From the NCBI RefSeq assembly GCF_030063185.1, contig NZ_JASISP010000001.1, forward strand, positions 124,001 through 188,000: 64,000 nt of DNA. The letters run 5' to 3'. The translations under genes were made by a program, and so were the position numbers. Source of the DNA: Arthrobacter sp. H35-D1. Its GTDB lineage: Bacteria; Actinomycetota; Actinomycetes; Actinomycetales; Micrococcaceae. Below, piece after piece: positions 51,455-61,781 of the stretch. Below the pieces are notes generated by a model. The model was not told where the DNA came from and did no database searches. It was given only the letters and a program-made list of their open reading frames with translations. The first letter of the stretch is position 1, and each line of letters opens with the position of its first letter.

Positions 51455-52714
51455 CTAGCGCAGCGGATTGAAGTGCTGCATGCCGGCCGGCGGCGTGTTT
51501 CCCGTCAGTTCTGCAGCAACCATTTTTCCCGTCAGCGGCCCCAGCGCAACTCCCCACATGCCGTGCCCGCCCGCCACGTGGACTCGCGGGGACCGGGTGG
51601 CGCCCACGAGCGGGAAACCGTCGGTGGTGCAGGGCCTGGACCCCACCCATTCCTCCGCCCTGTCTTCGAAGTCGATGCCGGTGAACATGGGCGAGGCCGC
51701 CTCCACGATGGCCCGGATGCGTCGCGGGTCCAAGGGTGCGTCGGCGTCCTTGAATTCCATCATGCCTGCGACCCTGAACCTGTCCCCCAGCGGGGTGCAT
51801 GCGACGCGCTGGGCCGGGAAATAGATGGGGTGGCGCGGCATAGCCTCGGGCACAACCGAGAAGCTGTAGCCGCGACCTGCCTGGACCACCCGCTTGAGAC
51901 CGAACTTGCGCGCCAGCCTCCCCAGCCACGCGCCCGTGGCGAGCACGACGGCGTCGGCCTTCAGGAGACGCCCTTCCGAAGCAACCACGTCCACGCCGGA
52001 GCCGTTGTCGCGGATGTCAACGACGTTGAACGCCGTGAGAAGTTCAGCACCCCGGGAGACCACGGTCTCGGCCAGGGATTCCATGAACGCCGGTGGGTTG
52101 AGGTAGCGCTGGTTCCGAATTTCCACCCCGGCCACGACCCCGCTGCCCAGGGTGGGCTCAAGGGTGCGGATTTCCTCTCCCGAGATGAGCGTGAAGTCCA
52201 CGGCACCCCCTGTTTCACGGATGACGTGCAATTCCTTGACAAGGGCCTCACGGTCCTTCAGCGAGGAGAATCCGGCGAGGAAGGGATCAGCGGGGTGCGT
52301 GGTCTCGGCCGGGGGCGGATTCCCGGCGGCAAGTTCCGCAAAAGCGTCAATGCCGCTGCGCCCGATTTCTGCGAAGACCGCCATGGCTGCGCGCCACTTC
52401 CCAGGCGTGCAGTTGCGGGCAAAGCCGAGCAGGAACCGCAGCAGCGCCGGGTCGGTGGTAAAGGGTATGTAGAGGGGCGAGGCCGGGTCCAGCATGGCCT
52501 TGAGCCCGTACGTCAGCACTGTGGGCTCGCTCAGCGGCAGCGTCAGGGCCGGAGTGATCCAGCCGGCGTTGCCCCACGAAGAGCCGGAGGCCACGCCGCC
52601 GCGATCCACCACGGTGACCTTGATGCCGTGCTCCTGCAAATACCAGGCAGTGCTCAATCCGATGATTCCCGCACCCACAACAACCACGTGTTCAGGCGCC
52701 GTTGTCTTGGCCAC
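51455..52714 (-). CDS. dadA: D-amino-acid dehydrogenase-like FAD oxidoreductase
   Basis: 419 residues of the DAO/DadA family. VVVVGAGIIGLSTAWYL binds FAD; WGNAGWITPAL, GRGYSFSV and WVGSRPCTTDGFPLVG followed by AGGHGMWGVALGP fit the D-amino-acid dehydrogenase small subunit. It deaminates D-amino acids to keto acids, feeding electrons to the chain. Stand-alone; the neighbouring genes are unrelated. Confidence 0.88.
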   Translation of the reverse strand: MAKTTAPEHVVVVGAGIIGLSTAWYLQEHGIKVTVVDRGGVASGSSWGNAGWITPALTLPLSEPTVLTYGLKAMLDPASPLYIPFTTDPALLRFLLGFARNCTPGKWRAAMAVFAEIGRSGIDAFAELAAGNPPPAETTHPADPFLAGFSSLKDREALVKELHVIRETGGAVDFTLISGEEIRTLEPTLGSGVVAGVEIRNQRYLNPPAFMESLAETVVSRGAELLTAFNVVDIRDNGSGVDVVASEGRLLKADAVVLATGAWLGRLARKFGLKRVVQAGRGYSFSVVPEAMPRHPIYFPAQRVACTPLGDRFRVAGMMEFKDADAPLDPRRIRAIVEAASPMFTGIDFEDRAEEWVGSRPCTTDGFPLVGATRSPRVHVAGGHGMWGVALGPLTGKMVAAELTGNTPPAGMQHFNPLR

Positions 52715-52781
52715 GATCCACTCCCCTCGCGAGTTGCCGGCACCTTGACTGCCGGCGCTGCTCCCAGCGTATCGGTGATCA

Positions 52782-52812
52782 CAGCAGGGCGGAGCAACGC
52801 TCCGCCCTGCTG
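52782..52812. terminator. Terminator between DUF1961 and dadA
   Basis: 14-base perfect arms around AAC. It stands 36 bases after the DUF1961 stop on the minus strand. No T-run. Confidence 0.75.
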
Positions 52813-52847
52813 TGGCGGCCCACAGTCCGGACTACTGTGATGCCACG

Positions 52848-53528
52848 TCAGTGAAGTTGTGCAACCGTCAAATTTTTGTAGGCTGCACGCAACGGGGCCA
52901 TCTGGCGGAAGCCCAGATAGCCACCGCCAATTTGCGGCCCGGTTCCGGAATCGTCATCCAGCCAGTGGAAAATCTGCAGGCCGTTGATGCTCAGGGTGAC
53001 GTGCGGGCCGTCCTTGCACACTTCCACGCGGTAGAACCCGTCGGCATCTTCGGGGCTGGGCAACGGATCGGCCCCCTGCGCCACTAGGTGGCCGCCGGGG
53101 CTCTTGCGCAGGTTGCAGGTGCGGAACGCCCGCTCGGAGGCAAATTTCCGCCGCTGGTAGGAGACGTGCAGCGCGGCGATGTCCGAGGAATGGTACTGCG
53201 GATAAAACCCTGTGCGTGGAGCAAGCTCGGGGGAAAAAAGGTCCCGTCCTGCACTGCCCTGCGCCCCGAAGAACACCATGGCAAGACCTTCGCCGTCAAT
53301 GGGATGGTAGTCCCAGGAAATCCGGATCCGGTCGGGAAAGATCTCCGGGCACCACAGGACGAAATGGGCGTGGGCCCCCAGCTCGTCGGCATCGGCACTG
53401 CTGGCCAACACGGCTCCGTCGTGTCCGTCCGTGATGGCCAACGGCCCTTCGCGGACCCAGCCCGCCAGGGATTCCGCGGACATCTTGTTGCTGTACAGCA
53501 CCGTCTCCCGGCGGTCGTTGCCGTTCAT
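52848..53528 (-). CDS. DUF1961 family protein (YesU-like)
   Basis: 226 residues matching DUF1961: VLWCPEIFPDRIRISWDY, FYPQYHSSDIAALHVSYQRR, RTCNLRKSPGGHLVAQGADP and a final YLGFRQMAPLRAAYKNL. The fold is a concanavalin-like beta sandwich related to glycan-binding or lyase-accessory proteins such as Bacillus YesU in rhamnogalacturonan clusters. No glycoside hydrolase is adjacent here. Its ATG overlaps the stop of a 41-residue ORF (ATGA). Confidence 0.85.
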   Translation of the reverse strand: MNGNDRRETVLYSNKMSAESLAGWVREGPLAITDGHDGAVLASSADADELGAHAHFVLWCPEIFPDRIRISWDYHPIDGEGLAMVFFGAQGSAGRDLFSPELAPRTGFYPQYHSSDIAALHVSYQRRKFASERAFRTCNLRKSPGGHLVAQGADPLPSPEDADGFYRVEVCKDGPHVTLSINGLQIFHWLDDDSGTGPQIGGGYLGFRQMAPLRAAYKNLTVAQLH

Positions 53529-53650
53529 GCAGGCACCGATTTCGTGCGGATTGCCGGCAGGGCCCCCGGCTTCCAGGCGGCCACCGTGGCCTCAATGACG
53601 GCGGACTCATTGACGGCAGCCCGGGAACCGCCCGCGAGCATAGTATTCAT
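53525..53650 (-). CDS. 41-residue ORF coupled to DUF1961
   Basis: MNTMLAGGSRAAVNESAVIEA... ending AIRTKSVPA. GGAAGAAG is upstream, and its TGA overlaps the next start as ATGA, which favours translation. It may be the tail of a lost upstream gene. No family seen. The 296 bp beyond it up to the gdhA stop contain only the gdhA terminator. Confidence 0.4.
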   Translation of the reverse strand: MNTMLAGGSRAAVNESAVIEATVAAWKPGALPAIRTKSVPA

Positions 53651-53871
53651 TAGCGCTTCTTCCGAGGTCTCAGGGCATGTTCGGCCGCTCGACCGCCCAC
53701 CTTGGCCGACCCTACGCCATTTTCGGCTCGCGATTTTAACTTCCCACGGCGCAAAAATTGGCGCCTCGGGGCGCCCCGCCTGACGGTCGGCATGCACAGC
53801 GACGACCGGCTTGCGCGGCCAAGGCTGGGTTGGCCAGCCAAGGCTAGATTGCACGGCGCAGACGGTGGAGA

Positions 53872-53919
53872 AAGCACGACGGCGCGCCCCCACCTCAGTG
53901 GGGACGCGCCGTCGTGCTT
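53872..53919 (-). terminator. gdhA terminator
   Basis: About 20-base arms AAGCACGACGGCGCG... (53872-53891) and complement (53899-53919) around a seven-base loop; the longest stem of the terminators on this strand. Confidence 0.85.
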
Positions 53920-53946
53920 GTCCAGACACCGGACGAGCAGGGGCCG

Positions 53947-55332
<1,386 letters not shown>

Positions 55333-55384
55333 TCAGGAGCAATCTTGCAGGCACCCAGCCCATGACGCTAATTCTTCTCACAGC

Positions 55385-55406
55385 ATGACATTATATGTAA
55401 TATCAT
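55385..55406. promoter_or_regulatory. 22-bp palindrome in the gdhA upstream region
   Basis: ATGACATTA-TATG-TAATATCAT, nine-base arms with one mismatch, in an A+T-rich stretch about 100 bp before the gdhA start. The ArsR-type regulator whose gene ends at 55445 is the nearest candidate protein. Confidence 0.55.
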
Positions 55407-55444
55407 GCATATTTTTCCAGATCAGAATTGAATACTTGGCGTCT

Positions 55445-56254
55445 TTAGTCTTTTCGGCGTCTGAACGCGGGCAGGTTGGCCAGCAGATCCGCCGCCTTGT
55501 TGGCGGCGCGCCCCACGCCACGGCTAATTTGCCCCTGCATGCTGCCGTCAGGTTCGTTCGACTGCACAGCGCTCTGTTGCACGGCGCTCGACTGTACAAC
55601 CAGGGCGCCTCCCTGCGTTGGCGGGCCCGTTGCAGGAACAATGGGCGCCGCGTCGGTTGCAGTCTTCGCGCTCTTCGCAGCTGCCAGCGATTCCGCAGCT
55701 TCCACTCGAGCTGTCTCGGTCGTCGCCGATGATTTTGCTGCCGTCGGGATGTTCGCAGGCGCGGATTCTTCCGCAGGGACCGGGAGGGCTTGCGCTACGG
55801 CCGCCGGTGCCGGAACACGAACCGCCGGGGCCATGGGTACCGGAGCTGGGCGAGCGGCGGAGGTTCCGTTCGCCGTGGTTTCGGTGGCTGCTACCGGGAA
55901 GGACACGGCGGGCTGCCTATTCCTTGGATGTTGCTGAACGGCAACAGTTCCGGCTTCGGTCGGCGTTGGAGCTGCCACCGGGGCTGTCTTCGTACCGGCT
56001 CCGAGGGATTCCAGCCACGTTGCAACCAGCGTGAGAGGTTCGGTGTTGATGCCGTAGAAGCGCTTCTGGCCCTGGGCGCGCATGGTCACGACACCTGCTT
56101 CGCGCAGCACTCGAAGGTGTTTGGACACGGTTGGCTGGGAAACCCCCAACTCGTCCACCAGCTGGCCCACTGCCTTCGTCTCCTGTGCCAGCGCCGCCAA
56201 GATGTCCCGGCGGGTGGTTTCGGCAATTACCGCAAAGACTTTTTCTGCAACCAT
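55445..56254 (-). CDS. ArsR-type regulator with long disordered tail
   Basis: 269 residues. The first 90 are a winged helix of the ArsR type (FAVIAETTRRDILAALAQ, VSQPTVSKHLRVLREAGVV, KRFYGINTEPL); residues 91-245 are Ala/Pro/Thr-rich low complexity; the end GVGRAANKAADLLANLPAFRRRKD is a short amphipathic, basic segment. No metal-binding cysteines are present, so it is not a classic metal sensor. Same strand as gdhA and just upstream of it, hence possibly its regulator. The role of the tail is unknown. Confidence 0.85.
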   Translation of the reverse strand: MVAEKVFAVIAETTRRDILAALAQETKAVGQLVDELGVSQPTVSKHLRVLREAGVVTMRAQGQKRFYGINTEPLTLVATWLESLGAGTKTAPVAAPTPTEAGTVAVQQHPRNRQPAVSFPVAATETTANGTSAARPAPVPMAPAVRVPAPAAVAQALPVPAEESAPANIPTAAKSSATTETARVEAAESLAAAKSAKTATDAAPIVPATGPPTQGGALVVQSSAVQQSAVQSNEPDGSMQGQISRGVGRAANKAADLLANLPAFRRRKD

Positions 56255-56318
56255 TCCACTACCCTAACGACATATGTCCACAACAGCATCCGCAAAGTGA
56301 AGATCGGCACCCGAACGA

Positions 56319-56366
56319 GTGGGTGGGCCCACGCGCCCGAGGGACCCGACGCGAACTTGCGAGCGT
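56319..56366. repeat. 48-bp direct repeat, copy 1
   Basis: Begins GTGGGTGGGCCCACGC and ends CGAACTTGCGAGCGT. It is identical to 56439-56486, exactly 120 bp away. Each copy has the palindrome GTGGGCCCAC. Confidence 0.9.
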
Positions 56367-56438
56367 GGGAACGGCGTGGGTGGGCCCACGCCGGTCAGGT
56401 TCCGGGGAAATCGCTTCAGCGATTTATCCGGCCGGCCG

Positions 56439-56486
56439 GTGGGTGGGCCCACGCGCCCGAGGGACCCGACGCGAACTTGCGAGCGT
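56439..56486. repeat. 48-bp direct repeat, copy 2
   Basis: Second copy, ending 17 bp before the stop of the deacetylase gene. A further GGGTGGGCCCACGC core lies between the two copies near 56379, followed by an AAATCGCTTCAGCGATTT hairpin (about 56408-56425). Confidence 0.9.
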
Positions 56487-56502
56487 TGGGAGGGCGTGGG
56501 GC

Positions 56503-57714
56503 CTAATCGAACCACGGGTCCAGGCCGTACAGGGGAAAGACGGCCTTCCGGGTGGCCATGACGGTCCTGTCCAGCGCATCGGAGGGATTGTAGCCAACCT
56601 CCCACGAGCGCCACCAGGTGTCGGCGCCCTCGCCCATGAATTCCGGCGCCACCCTGCCGTATTTTTCCGCCACGTGCTCCCGCCAGGGCTCAGGCACGGG
56701 TGTGCGCAGCGGAACCGGCCGTCCGGCCGCAATCGCCATCAAGTGCGACCAAACCCGCGGCACAACGCTGACAATGTTGTAGCCGCCGCCACCGGTGGAG
56801 ATCCAGCGCCCGTCGCACACCTGCTCCGCCAACGCTGCAATGGTCAGCGCTGCCTCGCGTTGACCGTCAACACTTGTGTTCAAGTGCGTCAGAGCATCGT
56901 CACGGTGCGAGTCGCAGCCGTGCTGGCTGAAGATGACTTCCGGTTCAAAGGCTTTGACCAAGGGCGGGACGACGGCGTGGAAGGCTCTGAGCCAACCGGC
57001 GTCGGATGTGCCGGAGGGCAAGGCGACGTTGACGGCTGCACCCTGTGCCAGGGGCCCGCCCATGTCATTGGCGAAGCCCGTTCCCGGGAAAAGTGTCATC
57101 CCGGATTCGTGCAGCGAAATGGTCAGGACGCGGGGATCGTCCCAGAAGATGCTTTCGGTGCCGTCGCCGTGGTGTGCATCAATGTCGATGTAGGCCACTT
57201 TGGACACACCCGAGTCCAACAGCTTGGCGATGGCCAAAGCCGTGTCGTTGTAAATGCAAAACCCGCTCGCCTTGCCGGCGAATGCGTGGTGCATGCCGCC
57301 GCCAAAGTTCACCGCACGTGTCACTGTGCCATCAAGCACTGCTTGTGCGGCCACCAGCGAACCGCCGCCCAGCCTGGCACTGGCTTCATGGATCCCGGCA
57401 AATACTGGATCGTCCTCGGTGCCAAGGCCGCGGGCCGGGTCGCTGAGCGAGGGATCGTCCCCGACTCGTCGCACGGCGGCAATATAGTCGCGGTCGTGCA
57501 CGGAGGCCAGCTCGTCGTCGGACGGCACATAGGACTCGACAACCTGCACCTGGGGAAGATCAATGATTCCCAGCTCGCGGGCCAACGCGGACGTGAGATC
57601 CAAACGCTTGGGCGACATGGGATGGTTCGGGCCAAAATTGTACGCGGACATGGCCGCATCGCAGACTATGCTTGTCGGGACGGCCGCTGGCCCTGAGCTG
57701 GCAAATGATGACAT
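56503..57714 (-). CDS. acuC: Histone-deacetylase-like protein (AcuC type)
   Basis: 403-residue class I HDAC-fold amidohydrolase. GPNHPMSPKRL, NFGGGMHHAFAGKASGFCIYND, YIDIDAHHGDGTES (zinc ligands) and STGGGGYNIVSVVPR are present. In bacilli AcuC deacetylates acetyl-CoA synthetase; here the target is unknown, though the glyoxylate shunt elsewhere in the window hints at acetate metabolism. Divergent from the Trk system. Confidence 0.92.
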   Translation of the reverse strand: MSSFASSGPAAVPTSIVCDAAMSAYNFGPNHPMSPKRLDLTSALARELGIIDLPQVQVVESYVPSDDELASVHDRDYIAAVRRVGDDPSLSDPARGLGTEDDPVFAGIHEASARLGGGSLVAAQAVLDGTVTRAVNFGGGMHHAFAGKASGFCIYNDTALAIAKLLDSGVSKVAYIDIDAHHGDGTESIFWDDPRVLTISLHESGMTLFPGTGFANDMGGPLAQGAAVNVALPSGTSDAGWLRAFHAVVPPLVKAFEPEVIFSQHGCDSHRDDALTHLNTSVDGQREAALTIAALAEQVCDGRWISTGGGGYNIVSVVPRVWSHLMAIAAGRPVPLRTPVPEPWREHVAEKYGRVAPEFMGEGADTWWRSWEVGYNPSDALDRTVMATRKAVFPLYGLDPWFD

Positions 57715-57796
57715 CCATCACAGGCTACCCAAGTCTGGACGCAATTGCCGTATTCGCGGCTTTGCGAAAGTTCATGGCAGGAGGGGCGCAACGGCG

Positions 57797-59203
57797 TTGA
57801 CAGCTAATTCAACAGTGACTCGGTGGCTGCCGGACTGGCCCATACGGGTTGTGGTCAGTGTCCGCGACTTCGTCGACAGGGTTGCAAACAGCTCACCGGC
57901 ACGGTTGGCGCTCATAGTCTTTGCGCTGGTCATCCTCGCCTTCACCCTGACCTTGTCCCTGCCTGCTGCGGCCAGGGACGGTGAAGCCACTGCGTTCCAC
58001 GACGCGCTTTTCACGGCAGTTTCAGCCGTCTGTGTCACCGGCCTGACAACTGTCTCCACGGCACTGCACTGGTCGTTTTTTGGCCAGTTGGTCATTTTGA
58101 TCGGCATCTTCGTGGGCGGTCTGGGCATCCTCACCTTGGCCTCGCTGATGTCGCTCATGGTCAGCAAGCGACTGGGCGTGCGCGGAAAACTCATTGCCCA
58201 GGAGGCCTTGAGCGCCGGGCGTCTGGGCGAGGTGGGCACCTTGCTTCGCATTGTCATCAGCACGTCGGTGGCCATTGAACTGGTGCTGGCATTGGCACTG
58301 GTCCCACGATTCCTGATTCTGGGCGAACCGCCTCCCCAAGCCATCTGGCACTCCGTCTTTTATGCCATCTCTTCCTTTAACAACGCCGGCTTCACACCCC
58401 ACTCCGACGGCGTGGTCCCCTATGAAGCAGATTTGTGGATCCTGACCCCGCTCATGGTGGGCGGCTTCATCGGTAGCTTGGGCTTCCCCGTGCTGATGGT
58501 GCTGTTGGCCACAGGCTTCCGGTTCAAGAAGTGGACGCTGCACGCCAAGCTCACCGTCCAAGTCTCGCTGATGCTCTTGGTGGCCGGCGCCCTGCTGTGG
58601 GGTGCCATGGAATGGACCAACCCGGCAACCATTGGCGGCATGAGCGTCGGGGACAAGATCACGCATTCGGTGTTTGCCTCCGTCATGCCCCGTTCCCTGG
58701 GCTTTAACCTGGTGGACATGAATGCGCTGCATTCCCCCACCATGCTGCTCACCGACGCCCTCATGTTTGTGGGCGGCGGCTCCGCCTCAACCGCCGGCGG
58801 CATCAAGGTCACCACCCTGGCAGTGATGTTTCTGGCCATTGTGGCCGAAGCCCGGGGCGACAACGATGTGAAGATTCATGGCCGCACCATCCCCCAAGGC
58901 ACCATGCGCGTCGCCATCTCCGTCATCGTGATGGGCGCCACCTTCGTCATGGTTGCCTGCGGACTGCTGCTCGCCATCTCCGGGCAATCGTTGGACCGGG
59001 TGCTTTTTGAAACCATCTCCGCCTTCGCCACCGTGGGACTAAGCACCGGTCTCAGCGGCGAGCTCCCGCCGTCGGGCAAATACATCCTCTGCGCCATGAT
59101 GTTCTTCGGCAGGGTCGGCTCCATCACTTTGGCTTCGGCGTTGGCACTGCGCCAGCGCCGCCAGCTGTACCACTACCCGGAAGAGAGGCCCATCATTGGC
59201 TGA
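57797..59203 (+). CDS. trkH: Trk/Ktr-type potassium channel subunit
   Basis: 468 residues from a TTG at 57797 (GGAGG upstream; the frame opens at 57563 without need). Ten or so hydrophobic helices with four pore-loop repeats: FTAVSAVCVTGLTT, ISSFNNAGFT, VMPRSLGFN and ISAFATVGLSTG. It forms the K+ path; the length and pore motifs fit KtrB/TrkH. Overlaps the gating subunit gene by eight bases. Confidence 0.9.
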   Translation: MTANSTVTRWLPDWPIRVVVSVRDFVDRVANSSPARLALIVFALVILAFTLTLSLPAAARDGEATAFHDALFTAVSAVCVTGLTTVSTALHWSFFGQLVILIGIFVGGLGILTLASLMSLMVSKRLGVRGKLIAQEALSAGRLGEVGTLLRIVISTSVAIELVLALALVPRFLILGEPPPQAIWHSVFYAISSFNNAGFTPHSDGVVPYEADLWILTPLMVGGFIGSLGFPVLMVLLATGFRFKKWTLHAKLTVQVSLMLLVAGALLWGAMEWTNPATIGGMSVGDKITHSVFASVMPRSLGFNLVDMNALHSPTMLLTDALMFVGGGSASTAGGIKVTTLAVMFLAIVAEARGDNDVKIHGRTIPQGTMRVAISVIVMGATFVMVACGLLLAISGQSLDRVLFETISAFATVGLSTGLSGELPPSGKYILCAMMFFGRVGSITLASALALRQRRQLYHYPEERPIIG

Positions 59204-59882
59204 GAAAATCGACTCCAGCAACCGTCCGCCGCACAATGCTCCAGTTTTAGTGGTTGGGCTGGGCCGTTTTGGTGCCGCCACGGCCCACCAGCTGGTCAAG
59301 CAGGGCCGCGAAGTGTTGGCGATCGAGCGCGACCCGGCCTTGGTGCAAAAGTGGGCCGGCGTGCTCACCCATGTCGTGGAGGCCGATGCCACCAACATGG
59401 ATGCACTGCGCCAGCTCGGGGCACAGGACTTTAGCTCCGCCGTCGTCGGTGTGGGAACCTCCATTGAATCCAGCGTGCTGATCACCGTGAACCTGGTGGA
59501 TTTGGGCATTGCGCACCTGTGGGTCAAGGCCATCACGCAGTCGCACGGCAAGATCCTGACGCGCATTGGTGCCAACCACGTCATCTATCCCGAGGCCGAC
59601 GCCGGCGTCCGTGCCGCGCACCTGGTGGGCGGGCGCATGCTGGACTTCATCGAGTTCGACGACGACTTCGCCATTGTGAAGATGTATCCGCCGAAGGAAA
59701 CGCAGGGGTTCACGCTGGAGGAGTCCAAAGTGCGCTCCAAGTATGGCGTGACCATAGTCGGGGTGAAGTCCCCGGGGGAGGATTTCACCTACGCGCAGCC
59801 GCAAACGCGTGTTTCCGGCCGCGACATGCTCATTGTCTCCGGCTATGTGGACCTGCTGGAACGCTTCGCATCACGCCCCTGA
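59196..59882 (+). CDS. trkA: TrkA/KtrA-type gating subunit
   Basis: 228 residues starting at TTG. One RCK unit: Rossmann fold VLVVGLGRFGAATAHQL (NAD/ATP site), then an RCK-C domain (about 145-228, KMYPPKETQGFTLEESKVRSKYGVTIVGVK). It forms the ring under the channel encoded just upstream and regulates K+ uptake. Overlap of eight bases indicates coupled translation. Confidence 0.92.
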   Translation: MAEKIDSSNRPPHNAPVLVVGLGRFGAATAHQLVKQGREVLAIERDPALVQKWAGVLTHVVEADATNMDALRQLGAQDFSSAVVGVGTSIESSVLITVNLVDLGIAHLWVKAITQSHGKILTRIGANHVIYPEADAGVRAAHLVGGRMLDFIEFDDDFAIVKMYPPKETQGFTLEESKVRSKYGVTIVGVKSPGEDFTYAQPQTRVSGRDMLIVSGYVDLLERFASRP

Positions 59883-59930
59883 CCTCACGTTTTTCGCTTG
59901 GGCCGCGTCTACCGGGCAGGAGGTGTTTTG

Positions 59931-60440
59931 ATGGTTAGGCACATGGTTTTTGACTCCCCGCTGGGCTTGCTGACGGCGGTGGAGAATGGCACTGGGCTGC
60001 AGGCCGTGTACATGGCTGAGCACAAGCGCCGCCCGGTTTGGGAGATGTTGGGGGATGCAGTGGCAGCGTCGGGTTCGCCCGTCTTGGCACAGACAGCGAC
60101 GGAATTGGACGAATACTTTTCCGGCGGCCGGCAGGAATTTTCCGTCCCGCTGGCGCCCTGCGGCAGTGACTTCCAGCAACGCGTTTGGGCTGCACTGGGC
60201 ACCATTCCCTTCGGTGAAGTGCGCAGCTACGGGGATTTGGCGGCTCTGTTGGGCGACCGTTCCATGGCCCAGGCCGTGGGCTCGGCCAATGGCCGCAACC
60301 CGATCAGCATCATCGTCCCCTGCCACCGGGTGCTCGGCTCCGACGGCTCGCTGGTGGGCTACGCAGGCGGACTTGAACGCAAACAGTTCCTGCTCGAGCT
60401 GGAAAACCCCGCCCGCACCCACACGGGCACGTTGTTTTGA
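59931..60440 (+). CDS. ogt: Methylated-DNA-protein-cysteine methyltransferase (first)
   Basis: 169 residues. IIVPCHRV (Cys131) accepts the alkyl group, and GEVRSYGDLAALLG and GSANGRNP frame the helix-turn-helix and active site. It repairs O6-methylguanine stoichiometrically. AGGAGGT precedes the ATG at 59931. The stop overlaps the TTG of the sigma factor gene (TTGA), so the three genes 59931-61772 are translated as one unit. Confidence 0.93.
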   Translation: MVRHMVFDSPLGLLTAVENGTGLQAVYMAEHKRRPVWEMLGDAVAASGSPVLAQTATELDEYFSGGRQEFSVPLAPCGSDFQQRVWAALGTIPFGEVRSYGDLAALLGDRSMAQAVGSANGRNPISIIVPCHRVLGSDGSLVGYAGGLERKQFLLELENPARTHTGTLF

Positions 60441-61153
60441 GCACGCCGCCAGCCGGAACGGGCGGAGAACCCGTAGGGACGGCAGGGACGGCGGCGCCCG
60501 CAGAGACCGCAGGGACGGCGGCGCCCGCAGGGTCCCGCGTCCAGCAAACCGCAACGCACAGCCCGGCTGCTCCCGCCGCTGCGTTGCCGATTTTTGAGGC
60601 GCTGGTGGCACGCCACGGGGCTGCGGTGCTGCGCGTGTGCCGTGCGCTGGTGGGCATGGTTGATGCCGATGATGTGTGGCAGGAGACTTTTTTGGCAGCC
60701 TTGCGGGCCTACCCGTCGAGCGGAGAGGTTCGCAATCGCGAGGCCTGGCTTGTCACCATCGCCCGGAACAAGGCGGTGGACCACCACCGCAAAGCCGGCC
60801 GCCTGCCCCTCTTGGCGGCCGATTTGCCGAGGCCCGGAGCAGAGGCAGGCCCCTTCCGTCCCCTGCCGGGTTCGCACGGGGGCGACGCAGGGCTGGGAGG
60901 AGGGGACGACGTCGTGCGTGCTGTGGAAGCCGGAGAGACGTCCCGGTTGGTATGGGCGGCACTGGCGACGCTGCCGCCCACCCAACAACAAGCGGTGGTC
61001 TACCACCACCTGGCCGGGCTGCGCTATGTGGATGTGGCCGCATTACTCGGCAATTCAGAGGCCGCGGCACGGCGGGCAGCGGCCGACGGCATGAAAGCGT
61101 TGCGCACGTTGTTGGTGCCAAACGAAGGGACGGAACACGATGGGCGAGCATAA
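60437..61153 (+). CDS. ECF-type sigma factor between two alkyltransferases
   Basis: 238 residues. An N-terminal Gly/Thr/Ala/Pro repeat (about 45 residues, GTAGTAAPA twice) is unusual; then sigma region 2 (VGMVDADDVWQETFLAALRAY, EAWLVTIARNKAVDHHR) and region 4 (LATLPPTQQQAVVYHHLAGLRYVDVAALLG). No anti-sigma gene follows. Overlaps the upstream ogt gene by four bases and the downstream one by 14, which ties its expression to alkylation repair. Regulation by alkylation is inferred from context only. Confidence 0.88.
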   Translation: MSTPPAGTGGEPVGTAGTAAPAETAGTAAPAGSRVQQTATHSPAAPAAALPIFEALVARHGAAVLRVCRALVGMVDADDVWQETFLAALRAYPSSGEVRNREAWLVTIARNKAVDHHRKAGRLPLLAADLPRPGAEAGPFRPLPGSHGGDAGLGGGDDVVRAVEAGETSRLVWAALATLPPTQQQAVVYHHLAGLRYVDVAALLGNSEAAARRAAADGMKALRTLLVPNEGTEHDGRA

Positions 61154-61772
61154 ACTACCTGTGGAACTTGCACCAGTGGCGGAGGCTGAAGCTGCCTCGC
61201 TTGAGCGGCTGGGCGCGGTTTTCCGGCAAAAGGCTGCGTCCCAGGGGCTGGTGGATGTGGCTTATCGGGTCATCGACTCGCCTGTGGGGCGGCTGTTGCT
61301 GGCCGGGACCCAGGCGGGCTTGGTGCGCGTTGCCTTCGCCAGCGAGGGCCACGATGCCGTGCTGGAGTCGTTGGCGGCCACCATCAGTCCGCGCATCCTG
61401 GCCGCGCCGGCCCGCCTGGATGCGGCGGCGAAGGAACTCGAGGAATATTTCGCCCGGCGTCGCCGCCACTTTGACCTTGCCTTGGATTTCCGGCTGGCGC
61501 ACGGCTTCAGGCGTGAGGTGCTCTCGCACCTGCAGGAGATTGGGTATGGCCATACGTCCAGCTATGCGGCCGTCGCGGCCCATACGTCGAGCCCTCGGGC
61601 CGTGCGCGCTGTGGGGACCGCGTGTGCCCGCAATCCGCTGCCTCTTGTGGTGCCTTGCCACCGGGTGGTCCGCTCGGACGGCGGCCAGGGTGCCTACTTG
61701 GGCGGCGCTGAGGCCAAATCATTGCTGCTGAAGCTCGAAGCGGACGCCGCTGAGGGCCGCTTTCCCTGCTGA
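61140..61772 (+). CDS. Methylated-DNA-protein-cysteine methyltransferase (second)
   Basis: 210 residues with the catalytic LVVPCHRVVRSDG (Cys173), SYAAVAAHTSSPRAVRAVG in the DNA-binding half and an N-terminal domain (about 38-110) that lacks Ada's zinc cysteines. The N-terminus has a 30-residue extension. It differs clearly from the ogt two genes upstream, so this is not a recent duplication. A strong terminator follows. Confidence 0.9.
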   Translation: MGEHKLPVELAPVAEAEAASLERLGAVFRQKAASQGLVDVAYRVIDSPVGRLLLAGTQAGLVRVAFASEGHDAVLESLAATISPRILAAPARLDAAAKELEEYFARRRRHFDLALDFRLAHGFRREVLSHLQEIGYGHTSSYAAVAAHTSSPRAVRAVGTACARNPLPLVVPCHRVVRSDGGQGAYLGGAEAKSLLLKLEADAAEGRFPC

Positions 61773-61781
61773 GACGCACAT

